A DNA stretch of 33,777 nt from Candidatus Omnitrophota bacterium. Its GTDB lineage: Bacteria; Omnitrophota; Gorgyraeia; JAHJTE01. Under the pieces are notes generated by a model that ran no database searches, had not been told where the DNA came from, and worked only from the letters and a program-made list of their open reading frames with translations. Location of the stretch: assembly GCA_020058285.1 (NCBI GenBank), contig JAGVEL010000006.1, forward strand, positions 1-33,777, given 5' to 3'. The position numbers were made by a program, and so were the translations under genes. Below are positions 16,157-23,737 of the stretch, one piece after another (position 1 is the stretch's first letter; each line of letters opens with the position of its first letter).

Positions 16157-17773
16157 ATGAGTCTTATACTTAAAATTAAGAATATTTTTTATAACAAAAT
16201 ATACAGTAAGTATAAAATTGAATTATTTTTATTCAGTTTGATGTTTTTTCTAGGATTGCCGTTAAGATTGTATAAGTTGAGTAATAAAAGTCTATGGTTT
16301 GATGAGGCAGATGTGGTTCTGGATTCTGTAAATATATTAGATTCTTTTAAGGTATTAGAACTCCATAATCCAATTATAGGTTATAAAATATTTGTTTTTT
16401 ATTGGCGTCAGATTTGCCCATATATACATGAGTGGATGCTTCGGTTGCCCTCGGTTATCTTTGCAATAGCAGCAATATTTTTTATATATAAATTAGCTGC
16501 TTTATTGTTTAATAAAGATGTTGGAATAATAAGTTCTTTTTTGCTTTCCATTTCCCCCGTGCATATATATTATTCACAAGAAGCAGTTGCCTATTCATTT
16601 TTAGCATTTAGTACTATAGTAACCGTTTATTGTTTGATGCGATTTACTAGAGACGGGCATCCCGTTTTTTTCTACTATTATATTTTATTAAATATAATAA
16701 ATATATATACGCATCCCATAATGTGGTTTCTATTTTTAATAGAAAATATTATTGTTATTCTTAGAATAAAAAAATTTGAAGGAATTTACAGGAAAATAAT
16801 TTTATGTAATTTAATAGTAGTTATTATTTCTATACCATGTTTTTATTCGGTTTTTTTAGGAAGAAATTTTCTATTTGTGAAAAACAATTTTTATTTTGAA
16901 CGAACAGCAGGGTATATACCTCTTCCCACTTGGAAAAGTTTTTATCTTTTATTTAAAAATCTTACCATAGGCTATAATGCTCCAGATTTTATTTATCCGG
17001 CAGGCATATTCTTGTTTTTAATATTATTTCTTAAAGGAGTAGGGCAGCTGATTAAGAGAGAGAATGGAATCATAGTATTATTAGTTACATTATTGCCTCC
17101 TTTTATGGTATTTTTTATTGCTAGGGTCACCTCAATTTCCTATTATTTGGATAGGTATTTTGTTCCATTAGCGCCATTTTTTTATATCATAATTGCTTTT
17201 GCTATATGGAAGTTTAATGAAAAGAATATTAAAATTTTATTGATAGCCAGCACCTTGGTTTTATCAACAATTAGTTTAGGCAATTACTATCGCGATATTC
17301 TTCCTTTTGACGTTATAGCTGTACCTACAAAAAAAGAGATAAGAGAAGCGGCTGCTTATATAAACCAATCCTTAGAAAAAAAAGATATGATATTGCATAC
17401 TTGTCGAAATACGGCCTTACCTTTTGAATATTATTTTGATTTTTATTTTAATAAAACACAGGATGTTTTCAAAGATTATCCAGAGCGTAAAACTAATAAA
17501 CAGTATATTATATTTTGTCAGAAATTGGAAAATTCGATGCAATTATATAAATATATGATGCGAGATAAAAATCTGCAAAGCGAATACGTTCCTGTAGACA
17601 ATTATGAAATTAATAACGGTAGAGTTTTTTTGGTATTTTCATCATGGAAATTTGATGATTCAAGTATACCTGAGATATATGCCCTGCAATGGCTTGAGAA
17701 AAAATACACAATGGAAACGAAAAAGAATTTTAACGGTATTTCAGTCTATCTATTCACTAAGAGGGATATTTAA
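16157..17773 (+). CDS. GT-C membrane glycosyltransferase (PMT/ArnT-like)
   Basis: The 538-residue protein shows typical GT39/PMT_2 features: helix 1 ending in LPLRLYKLSN, the first outer loop with the acidic pair in SLWFDEADVV (about residue 50), RLPSVIFAIAAIFFIYKLA, SISPVHIYYSQEAVAYS, around ten to eleven helices, and a soluble C-terminal domain of about 150 residues. Such enzymes move a sugar from a polyprenyl-phosphate donor to a lipid or protein acceptor on the periplasmic side. It is more canonical than the two flanking GT-C-like paralogs. The upstream 212 bases are AT-rich without a clear ribosome site or promoter. Confidence 0.85.
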   Translation: MSLILKIKNIFYNKIYSKYKIELFLFSLMFFLGLPLRLYKLSNKSLWFDEADVVLDSVNILDSFKVLELHNPIIGYKIFVFYWRQICPYIHEWMLRLPSVIFAIAAIFFIYKLAALLFNKDVGIISSFLLSISPVHIYYSQEAVAYSFLAFSTIVTVYCLMRFTRDGHPVFFYYYILLNIINIYTHPIMWFLFLIENIIVILRIKKFEGIYRKIILCNLIVVIISIPCFYSVFLGRNFLFVKNNFYFERTAGYIPLPTWKSFYLLFKNLTIGYNAPDFIYPAGIFLFLILFLKGVGQLIKRENGIIVLLVTLLPPFMVFFIARVTSISYYLDRYFVPLAPFFYIIIAFAIWKFNEKNIKILLIASTLVLSTISLGNYYRDILPFDVIAVPTKKEIREAAAYINQSLEKKDMILHTCRNTALPFEYYFDFYFNKTQDVFKDYPERKTNKQYIIFCQKLENSMQLYKYMMRDKNLQSEYVPVDNYEINNGRVFLVFSSWKFDDSSIPEIYALQWLEKKYTMETKKNFNGISVYLFTKRDI

Positions 17774-17781
17774 AAATATCG

Positions 17782-19275
17782 GTGAAAAACAAATCGCCTA
17801 ATTTATTTCAATCATTTTGTGGCTGGGTTAACCTGCCAGGCTATTGCGTAATCTCTTTTTCCCTGATTTTAATTATATTTTTGATATTCGATTGGCTTGT
17901 GGCTACTTCTTTACGAGCAGCTAAAATAGATCATTATATTTTATTCTCATTGGCTGAGACCTCCCGTCTTTTTTATGCAAAAACCGCCTTGCACAATCCT
18001 TTTGTATTTCTTAATCCTAATGCCAAACCTATTTATTCAATAATTTCTGCTATGTTTATCTTTATTTTTCCATTAGGCTTGTTTTCTTTAAAAGTATTAA
18101 ATTCCCTGCTTTCCATTGGCACTCTGGTGATTCTCTATAAATTAATAAGAAAAATGGGGTATGGAGATTTTGTAGCTACGATAGCCATAATACTTACCCT
18201 AACATTTCCTTTGTTTTTCTTGCTTTCAATATCGGCTTTGACTGAGATCTTATTTTGTTTTTTCTTGACCCTAGCTTTTTATTGCTTCTATTTGAAAAGA
18301 TATTTTAGTTCCGTTTTATTAATTTCTTTATTGCCGCTTATTCGACAGGAAGGAGCCCTGTATATCTTTATTATGTTATTTCTTCTGTTAAAAGAGAAAA
18401 AAATATACTACGCGTTCATTTTACCGATACCTTTGCTGGTTTGGATTTTATTGAATTTCTTTCTGTTAGAGCATTCTTTTATTTATCCACTTTTTGTATG
18501 TGTTGATTTACCGGGACCAACTGCTAAAAGCGACATAATGTCATTGGCTGAATTAAAAAATTTTCTTCCCGCGATATTTTGTCATCCTTTATTCTTCCTA
18601 TTTCCTATCGGATTTATACTTGCGATCTCAAAAAAACATTATTTACCTATTATAATCTCGTTAATATGCCAGAGCCTTTTTTTTATTATTGCCGCGATTA
18701 TTCAATTTTTAATTACAAAGCAAGTTTCTTATGCCTTTCGTTATATTGTACCTCTGATTCCTTTTATGGCTCTCATAACTGCAGGGATTTTTAATAACCT
18801 TGTCTTGGGGAAAAAATCAAAAATTATTGTTGTAGTTTTTATGTCAATTGTTTTAATAGGAATACTTATAAACAGAATAACTGCACTCCAAAAACATCCT
18901 AGAGTTGTTGCTGAAAGCATTACAGAAAAACAAGAGAGAGCAATAGAGGAAGCCGTTGTTTGGCTAAAAGCTTTTATTAAAGAAACTGGGATTCAGTATA
19001 TCTTTTATTCAGGGGATATGACTGACAATAAAATGATAAGGAGACTAAAAACTTATTTGGTTGATAGTATAGCAATGTATCCGGTTAAAGAGTTTAGGGA
19101 AGTTTACGACCCAGTAACTTTTAAAATTATCGAGAGAGAGTTTCGTAATTCTACTCTTACGGGACTTGTTTTGTTACTTGATCCTGAAAGAGAGAAAGAT
19201 TTTATTTTAAGTAAAAAAATAGAATCTTTAAAAAATTTTCCAGATATTCCTGTTTACCTGTATAGAAAATATTAG
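17782..19275 (+). CDS. Polytopic membrane protein, putative GT-C glycosyltransferase (paralog)
   Basis: This 497-residue protein is a paralog of the one encoded at 6953-8452, sharing RAAxxDxYIL, FLNPxAK, a SLxxxNSxxSxG helix, LPLIRQEGA and the C-terminal GDM...IRRLKTYL block. It has about ten membrane helices and then a soluble tail. The start is GTG and lies eight bases after the previous stop, with no good Shine-Dalgarno, so it may be translated by coupling. It ends the AT-rich island. A GT-C-like sugar transfer at the outer face of the inner membrane is the best guess. The track ORFs at 17604 and 18579 are shadows. Confidence 0.7.
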   Translation: MKNKSPNLFQSFCGWVNLPGYCVISFSLILIIFLIFDWLVATSLRAAKIDHYILFSLAETSRLFYAKTALHNPFVFLNPNAKPIYSIISAMFIFIFPLGLFSLKVLNSLLSIGTLVILYKLIRKMGYGDFVATIAIILTLTFPLFFLLSISALTEILFCFFLTLAFYCFYLKRYFSSVLLISLLPLIRQEGALYIFIMLFLLLKEKKIYYAFILPIPLLVWILLNFFLLEHSFIYPLFVCVDLPGPTAKSDIMSLAELKNFLPAIFCHPLFFLFPIGFILAISKKHYLPIIISLICQSLFFIIAAIIQFLITKQVSYAFRYIVPLIPFMALITAGIFNNLVLGKKSKIIVVVFMSIVLIGILINRITALQKHPRVVAESITEKQERAIEEAVVWLKAFIKETGIQYIFYSGDMTDNKMIRRLKTYLVDSIAMYPVKEFREVYDPVTFKIIEREFRNSTLTGLVLLLDPEREKDFILSKKIESLKNFPDIPVYLYRKY

Positions 19276-19628
19276 AAAAGATGTTCGATCTCTTCAAGAC
19301 TAGTGAGCTCTATTCTGTGTAAAAATGCATATCTATATATCGGAAACCAGAAGTCAAATTTCTAAATAAATGGTTTTAGTTAAATAAGCAAGAAGCAGTA
19401 GTCTCTATTGAATAGTTCCGGCACGATTCTTTGGCGGACCATAAGGAGATTTGTGAGCTGTAATCCCTGCTAAAAAAGAACATTGATAATACATAAAAAT
19501 ATTTTAACATATTATTAATCAATTCGCTCCAGGATATCTAGGGTGAAGATTATACTAGGGGGAGGGGAAACTGATGGAGTTTTTTATGCCTCAGATTAGG
19601 CAGATTGAGTATTAGTTTTTGATTTGCC
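19276..19628. other. 353-base intergenic region at the island's right edge
   Basis: There is no convincing ORF. It contains scattered AT-rich stretches, a run CTAGGGGGAGGGGAAAC near 19555-19570 followed by a short abortive ATG frame, and at 19418-19434 the string CCGGCACGATTCTTTGGC, which resembles a sigma-54 -24/-12 element but has the wrong spacing. It probably holds the promoter of the downstream outer-membrane protein gene, but I cannot point to it with confidence. It marks the transition from the AT-rich island to the more GC-balanced part. Confidence 0.4.
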
Positions 19629-19694
19629 TTGAGTGTTTCCTACTCGAATGTTATCATAAGATTAAGTTTTTTCCTAAAGTCAGTTTTATCAAAG

Positions 19695-21215
19695 GTGGAG
19701 AAATTTCCAAAAAGAATTTGTTTCCTGATTTTGGCCTTAGGCTGTACTTCTTTAGCCTACAGCTATGAATTACTGAATACTGAGCAGCTAGCGCTGCAAC
19801 TTGATGCTTATCTGCGTACGGATTTAGTTACGCTAAAAAATGTCGTGGATTTAGATAGCCATAATAAAGATGACCAAACTACTTATTTAGGTATTGATTA
19901 TAGTCTGGCCTTTAACGCGGAGTTTAAGAATTCAGGAAACAAGTTTTACCTTAAGCTTGAGCGTAACGGGCCTTATGATTATAGTGCTCCACTTTTTATC
20001 CAGAACACGTTGATTAATTCCGGCGGAAGAGTAGAAAAGTACCGTAACGCAGAGCTACTACCGCAGGTGGAAGAGTTTTGGTTGGATAATAAGCTGGGGG
20101 GTCATTTTGGCCTTAAGGCCGGGATGTATATTTATGAAGTAGGCAATGGTTTTAGTTTGAATGGCGGTTATGAAAATTACGGGGTTACTTTATACCGCCA
20201 GACGCAAAATATGTTTTGGCGCCTATATTATTGCCGTCCGGATTTAGTTTACAAAAATCCTTTAGGCCCGCATATTCAGCAGGAAAAGGATCATGGCCAG
20301 AAATATGAACCGAATGCGGCTAATTTTTTTGCCACGGATGTTAAAATTACAGCAGGTAAACAGACCTTTTGGCCCTATGTGGGTATGCTGGCAGATTATA
20401 CCTCTAGTGGTAAAAGAGAGAATCTTTTTGCCGCTCCGATAAAAAGAGATTTGTTGGGGACCTTTGGAGTTGCCTGGGAGTATGCGGCAAATGATTTTAC
20501 GTTAAAATTAGAAGCGGCGCGTAACTTTGGGTATGCGCAAAGTCAGGATAGTAAATATAAGAATATTCAGCATACCGGTTACATGTTTTACTCTGGATTA
20601 AATTATGTTTTAGGAAAATTTATTCCGGAGTTGCAATTTTTACTTTGTTCTGGGAATAAGGCTACGCCAGAAATGGCAGAAAATGAGGATATAACCTATC
20701 CGGGTAGCAAGAATCGAGCATTTAGCTACTCTTCTCCCACTAATCGGTACTTGAGTGACTCAGTTAGTACTAGCAATGTTAACATGCTCCCGATTGTGGC
20801 GATGGGTGGAGGATACGGTTTAAATTATGGCGTACCGCGGCCAGGCACATTTTCTTCCGGAGATTTTGAAGACTTGATTTTGCCTTCAATCGGTTTTGAT
20901 TATAATTTTACGGATAAGCTTTGTGTGAGCCTATATGGATATTATTTAAGCGCGTTTGATCGTCCGGTAGGTGTTTTAGGCGGGGAAGGAAAATATCTTT
21001 CCCGGGATTTGGGGATGGAAGCGGACTTATTTATTGATTATAAAGCGACTGAGCATCTGAGTGTGGGTTTTTTAGGGGGTTATTTTATTCCGGGCAGGTA
21101 TTATCAAGAAAAACGTGATGACGTAGATGGAAGCCCGTTTAGCCCTTATCTGCGCGGGGATGGCAATGTTAATAATGCCTATCAGCTTGAATTTTATGTA
21201 GAGTTTAAATTTTGA
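19695..21215 (+). CDS. Outer-membrane beta-barrel protein with signal peptide
   Basis: The mature protein of about 480 residues is rich in alternating aromatic/polar strands and ends LEFYVEFKF, the terminal aromatic signature used for barrel assembly in outer membranes. The N-terminal signal is KRICFLILALGCTSLAYS with cleavage predicted before YELLNTEQ. The track starts at TTG 19629, which would place 28 residues in front of the signal; GTG 19695 gives a normal signal peptide, although neither start has a good ribosome site. It has no recognised enzymatic motif; LGLKAGMYIYEVGNG-like and GYENYGVTLY strands resemble porin or alginate-export-type barrels. It stands alone, followed by two hairpins. 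Confidence 0.75.
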   Translation: MEKFPKRICFLILALGCTSLAYSYELLNTEQLALQLDAYLRTDLVTLKNVVDLDSHNKDDQTTYLGIDYSLAFNAEFKNSGNKFYLKLERNGPYDYSAPLFIQNTLINSGGRVEKYRNAELLPQVEEFWLDNKLGGHFGLKAGMYIYEVGNGFSLNGGYENYGVTLYRQTQNMFWRLYYCRPDLVYKNPLGPHIQQEKDHGQKYEPNAANFFATDVKITAGKQTFWPYVGMLADYTSSGKRENLFAAPIKRDLLGTFGVAWEYAANDFTLKLEAARNFGYAQSQDSKYKNIQHTGYMFYSGLNYVLGKFIPELQFLLCSGNKATPEMAENEDITYPGSKNRAFSYSSPTNRYLSDSVSTSNVNMLPIVAMGGGYGLNYGVPRPGTFSSGDFEDLILPSIGFDYNFTDKLCVSLYGYYLSAFDRPVGVLGGEGKYLSRDLGMEADLFIDYKATEHLSVGFLGGYFIPGRYYQEKRDDVDGSPFSPYLRGDGNVNNAYQLEFYVEFKF

Positions 21216-21228
21216 CCGGCAAGGTCAT

Positions 21229-21257
21229 ACCCGCGCAAATCCTTATAAGCGCGGGGT
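21229..21257. repeat. ACCCGCGC hairpin repeat, copy 1
   Basis: ACCCGCGC and GCGCGGGGT flank a 12-base loop, preceded by AAGGT. The same arms and order recur near 29558-29602. It sits just after the outer-membrane protein stop and could act as a weak terminator or mRNA 3'-end stabiliser. Confidence 0.6.
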
Positions 21258-21262
21258 ATAAG

Positions 21263-21292
21263 CGGTTCTATTTTTAAAATAGAACCGTCCCC
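21263..21292. repeat. GGTTCTATTTT palindrome, copy 1 (partial left arm)
   Basis: CGGTTCTATTTT pairs with AAAATAGAACCG, followed by TCCCC. The right arm matches the family at 23613 and 32833, while the left arm has lost the outer GGGGA. It is intergenic, 23 bases before the OB-fold gene. Confidence 0.75.
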
Positions 21293-21314
21293 ATAATTCT
21301 AAGCAGGAGAAAAA

Positions 21315-21635
21315 ATGGCGACAATTGATGATTTTAGAAAACTAGATCTTAGGATAGCTCAGATCAAAGAAGCTAATGATCATCCGCATGCAGACAAGCT
21401 AGTAATTTTAACCCTGGATTTAGGTGATCGGCAAAAACAGGTGGTGGCCGGGATTAAGAATTATTATTCCAAAGAAGAGCTGATCGGTAGACAGGTGGTT
21501 TTAGTGGATAATTTGGACCCGGTAATTTTACGGGGGGTAGAAAGCCAGGGAATGATTCTGGCGGGTTCAGATGAAAGTATCCTGGCGATAGTCAGCCCCG
21601 ACAAAAACCTGAAATTGGGGAGTATCGTAAGATGA
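21315..21635 (+). CDS. tRNA-binding OB-fold protein (MetG C-terminal/CsaA-like)
   Basis: The 106-residue protein is a stand-alone tRNA-binding (EMAP/Trbp111-like) domain. It starts DFRKLDLRIAQIKEANDHPH, continues ADKLVILTLDLGD, and has the VVAGI, GRQVVLVDNL and GVESQGMILAG strands characteristic of the C-terminal domain of methionyl-tRNA synthetase, where it dimerises and binds the tRNA elbow. Length matches free-standing members. A GCAGGAG ribosome site lies six bases before the ATG. Its TGA overlaps the ATG of the next gene (ATGA). It is either the detached tRNA-binding subunit of MetRS or a CsaA-like chaperone; I favour the former. Confidence 0.88.
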   Translation: MATIDDFRKLDLRIAQIKEANDHPHADKLVILTLDLGDRQKQVVAGIKNYYSKEELIGRQVVLVDNLDPVILRGVESQGMILAGSDESILAIVSPDKNLKLGSIVR

Positions 21636-22141
21636 TTAAGCAATTTGTTCCGCAGGAGTTTTGCCTTAAATGCCGGGGTTGTTGCCGGTTTAAAGAAGCA
21701 AACTCTGTGTGGAGCCCCTGTCTTTTGGATGAAGAGATCCAGGAATTATTAGATAAACCGGGAATTCCAGCAGCCTCTATCGCTATTGACCGTCGGATAC
21801 AACCGATAGCTAATCCGCAGGGCATAGATTTTATCTGTCCGTTTTTGGAGACTTTGGATAATCAATGTAGAATTTATGATCTCCGGCCATTTGAATGCCA
21901 GCTCTATCCTTTTTTGATTAATTTACGCAAGGGTAAAGTTTTGTTAACGGTAGATTTAAATTGTCCTTACGTCTATGAGAAGATAAACAGCCAGGAGGCC
22001 AAGGAGTACATTGTTTGTCTGACGAATTATCTTAATTCTAGGGCACTACGTTCGATGTTTAAGGATAATCCTCAAATTATTCAGGCCTATGGAGAGGTAA
22101 GAGAAGTTGCGGAATTAAACCTGCCCCATGAAATTAAATAA
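21632..22141 (+). CDS. YkgJ-family cysteine-cluster protein
   Basis: The 169-residue protein contains the Zn/Fe-chelating YkgJ pattern: CLKCRGCCRF near the start, CPFLE and CRIYDLRPFECQLYPF in the middle. These eight or so cysteines are expected to bind a metal ion or cluster; the molecular function of the family is unresolved. It overlaps the upstream OB protein by four bases and the downstream DUF2156 gene by 14, so the four genes from 21315 to 23604 form one operon. Confidence 0.87.
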   Translation: MIKQFVPQEFCLKCRGCCRFKEANSVWSPCLLDEEIQELLDKPGIPAASIAIDRRIQPIANPQGIDFICPFLETLDNQCRIYDLRPFECQLYPFLINLRKGKVLLTVDLNCPYVYEKINSQEAKEYIVCLTNYLNSRALRSMFKDNPQIIQAYGEVREVAELNLPHEIK

Positions 22142-23033
22142 ATTATCCTTAAAAGATCGGAAACTGTTAAACCAGCATCTGGCTCTTTCCTGGCATGAGC
22201 TGGCGGGATTTTCATTTACTAATATCTATATCTGGCGGCCGTTTTATGATATTGAATGGACAGTGATTGAGGATAGCCTCTGCATATTTTTTCGTGATCA
22301 AGTAGGTTGTTTTATGTATCTGCCACCCCTGGCTAAACAACCGCAGTTAGGGGTTATTCAGCAGGCTTTTGTGATCATGGATAAGATTAATAAAAATAAG
22401 GATATCTCACGTATTGAAAATATCCAGCAGGAGGATTTAAATTATTATCGCTCCTTAGGGTATCTCTGTCATGAAAAATATCCGGATTATCTTTGTTTAC
22501 GCAGCGATTTAGCGCTGCTTAAAGGAAATAAATTTAAGTCTCAGCGTGCCGCTTATAATTATTTTATCAAACATTATGATTTTGATGCGGGCGTACTGAA
22601 ATTAGCGGATCAGGTGGGCTGTTTAAGCTTATTTAGTTCCTGGATAAAAGAGCGCCAGGCCCAATCTAACGACGATCTCTATTGCGGCATGCTCGAGGAT
22701 AATCGCCGGGTAATCCAGGAGGCATTCGCTAATTATAAACAGTTGGATTTAGAGGGCATTGTGGTCAGGGTGGATAAACAGATTAAGGCTTTTAGTTTTG
22801 GTTACCGGCTAAATAGCAGTATATTTTGCATACTTTACGAGATCACGGATCTGGCGATTAAAGGGCTGGCCCAGTTTATCTTTCGCCAGTTTAGCCAAGA
22901 TTTAAAAGGTTATCAGTACATTAATATTATGGATGATTCAGGCCTGGAGAATTTACGCAAAACCAAGCTGGCTTATAAGCCTGCACGTTTAATCCCAGCT
23001 TATATTGTAACCAGAGATGACCGAAAATATTGA
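22128..23033 (+). CDS. DUF2156 (LPG-synthase C-terminal-like) GNAT-fold protein
   Basis: The 301-residue protein begins KLNKLSLKDRKLLNQHLA and has FSFTNIYIWRPFYDIEW, then ELEGIVVRV-like strands (LDLEGIVVRVDKQIKAFSFG) and QYINIMDDSGLENLRKTKLA, the features of the DUF2156/phosphatidylglycerol-lysyltransferase C-terminal domain (duplicated GNAT fold). Soluble stand-alone forms lack the flippase part of MprF and their acceptor is unknown; they may transfer an aminoacyl group from aminoacyl-tRNA. A tRNA-binding domain protein two genes upstream is compatible with that. It overlaps both neighbours (14 and 17 bases). Confidence 0.85.
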   Translation: MKLNKLSLKDRKLLNQHLALSWHELAGFSFTNIYIWRPFYDIEWTVIEDSLCIFFRDQVGCFMYLPPLAKQPQLGVIQQAFVIMDKINKNKDISRIENIQQEDLNYYRSLGYLCHEKYPDYLCLRSDLALLKGNKFKSQRAAYNYFIKHYDFDAGVLKLADQVGCLSLFSSWIKERQAQSNDDLYCGMLEDNRRVIQEAFANYKQLDLEGIVVRVDKQIKAFSFGYRLNSSIFCILYEITDLAIKGLAQFIFRQFSQDLKGYQYINIMDDSGLENLRKTKLAYKPARLIPAYIVTRDDRKY

Positions 23034-23604
23034 GGAGGTAGAGTTTACTATATTTGATACCGAGACTACTGGACTTAATCCGGTTTCCGGGGACCGCATC
23101 GTGGAATTAGCCGGCTTAAGAGTTAAAGGCAAAGCAAGGATAGCTGAATTTGATACCCTGGTTAATCCGCAACGGGGGATTTCTCCGGGAGCTTTTGCGG
23201 TAAATAAAATTACTCCGGAAATGCTGCAAGGCGCCCCGAGGATAGAGAAGGTGATGCCGGAGTTTTTAGCTTTTATCCAAGGCAGCTGTCTTTGTTCTTA
23301 TAACGCGGAGTTTGACTTAAGTTTTTTAAACCAGGAGCTAAAATTAATGGGCCAAGCGGTAATTGCGGATATCGCTATTTTTGATGTGTTGACCATGGCC
23401 AAAAGGCTGCTGCCCGGTTTGACGCGTTATGCGCTTTGGTTTGTAGCAGAAAAGCTAGGAATTAAGTTGACGCAAAAACATCGGGCTTTTGCCGACGTGG
23501 AGATGACTTGGAAGGTTTTTAGTAAGTTTAAAATTATCTGCGAACAAAAAGGCATCACAAATTTTACTGACTTCTCCAACCTTTTTGCTTTTAAGTTCAC
23601 TTGA
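23017..23604 (+). CDS. DnaQ/PolC-type 3'-5' exonuclease
   Basis: This is a single-domain DEDDh exonuclease, 195 residues. Exo I is FDTETTGLNP, Exo II is YNAEFDLSFL and Exo III is HRAFADVEMT, so the four acidic metal ligands and the catalytic His are all present. NKITPEMLQGAP is the usual DnaQ/PolC linker. It could be the polymerase III epsilon proofreading subunit or one of the free exonucleases; the short length without the polymerase-binding tail makes the latter equally likely. It ends the operon and is followed by a perfect GGGGACGG palindrome. Confidence 0.9.
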   Translation: MTENIEEVEFTIFDTETTGLNPVSGDRIVELAGLRVKGKARIAEFDTLVNPQRGISPGAFAVNKITPEMLQGAPRIEKVMPEFLAFIQGSCLCSYNAEFDLSFLNQELKLMGQAVIADIAIFDVLTMAKRLLPGLTRYALWFVAEKLGIKLTQKHRAFADVEMTWKVFSKFKIICEQKGITNFTDFSNLFAFKFT

Positions 23605-23612
23605 TAAAACAA

Positions 23613-23646
23613 GGGGACGGTTCTATTTTTAAATAGAACCGTCCCC
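23613..23646. repeat. GGGGACGGTTCT palindrome, copy 2 (perfect)
   Basis: Two perfect 16-base arms (GGGGACGGTTCTATTT and its complement) are separated by TT. It is immediately downstream of the exonuclease stop. A CCCCCTTTTT run follows at about 23656-23665, so it may also help end transcription. It is the same family as the copies at 21263, 32833 and 33751. Confidence 0.9.
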
Positions 23647-23674
23647 TGATTCTATCCCCCTTTTTACGTACCTT

Positions 23675-23702
23675 TTGTATTGCTTTAGTTGATATTTATT
23701 AT
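23675..23702 (+). promoter_or_regulatory. Possible sigma-70-type promoter for the PilZ-fusion gene
   Basis: TTGTAT (-35) and TATTAT (-10) are separated by 16 bases, about 40 bases before the ATG. The surrounding sequence is AT-rich, so a chance match is quite possible. Confidence 0.3.
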
Positions 23703-23737
23703 AGAATATAGTTTATAAATATTTAACCCATAAAAAA

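Noticed and set aside
19418-19434. Sigma-54-like CCGGCACGATTCTTTGGC
   Set aside because: The GG to GC spacing is off and the -12 half reads TTTGG rather than TTGC(A/T); the nearest start codon is about 200 bases away.
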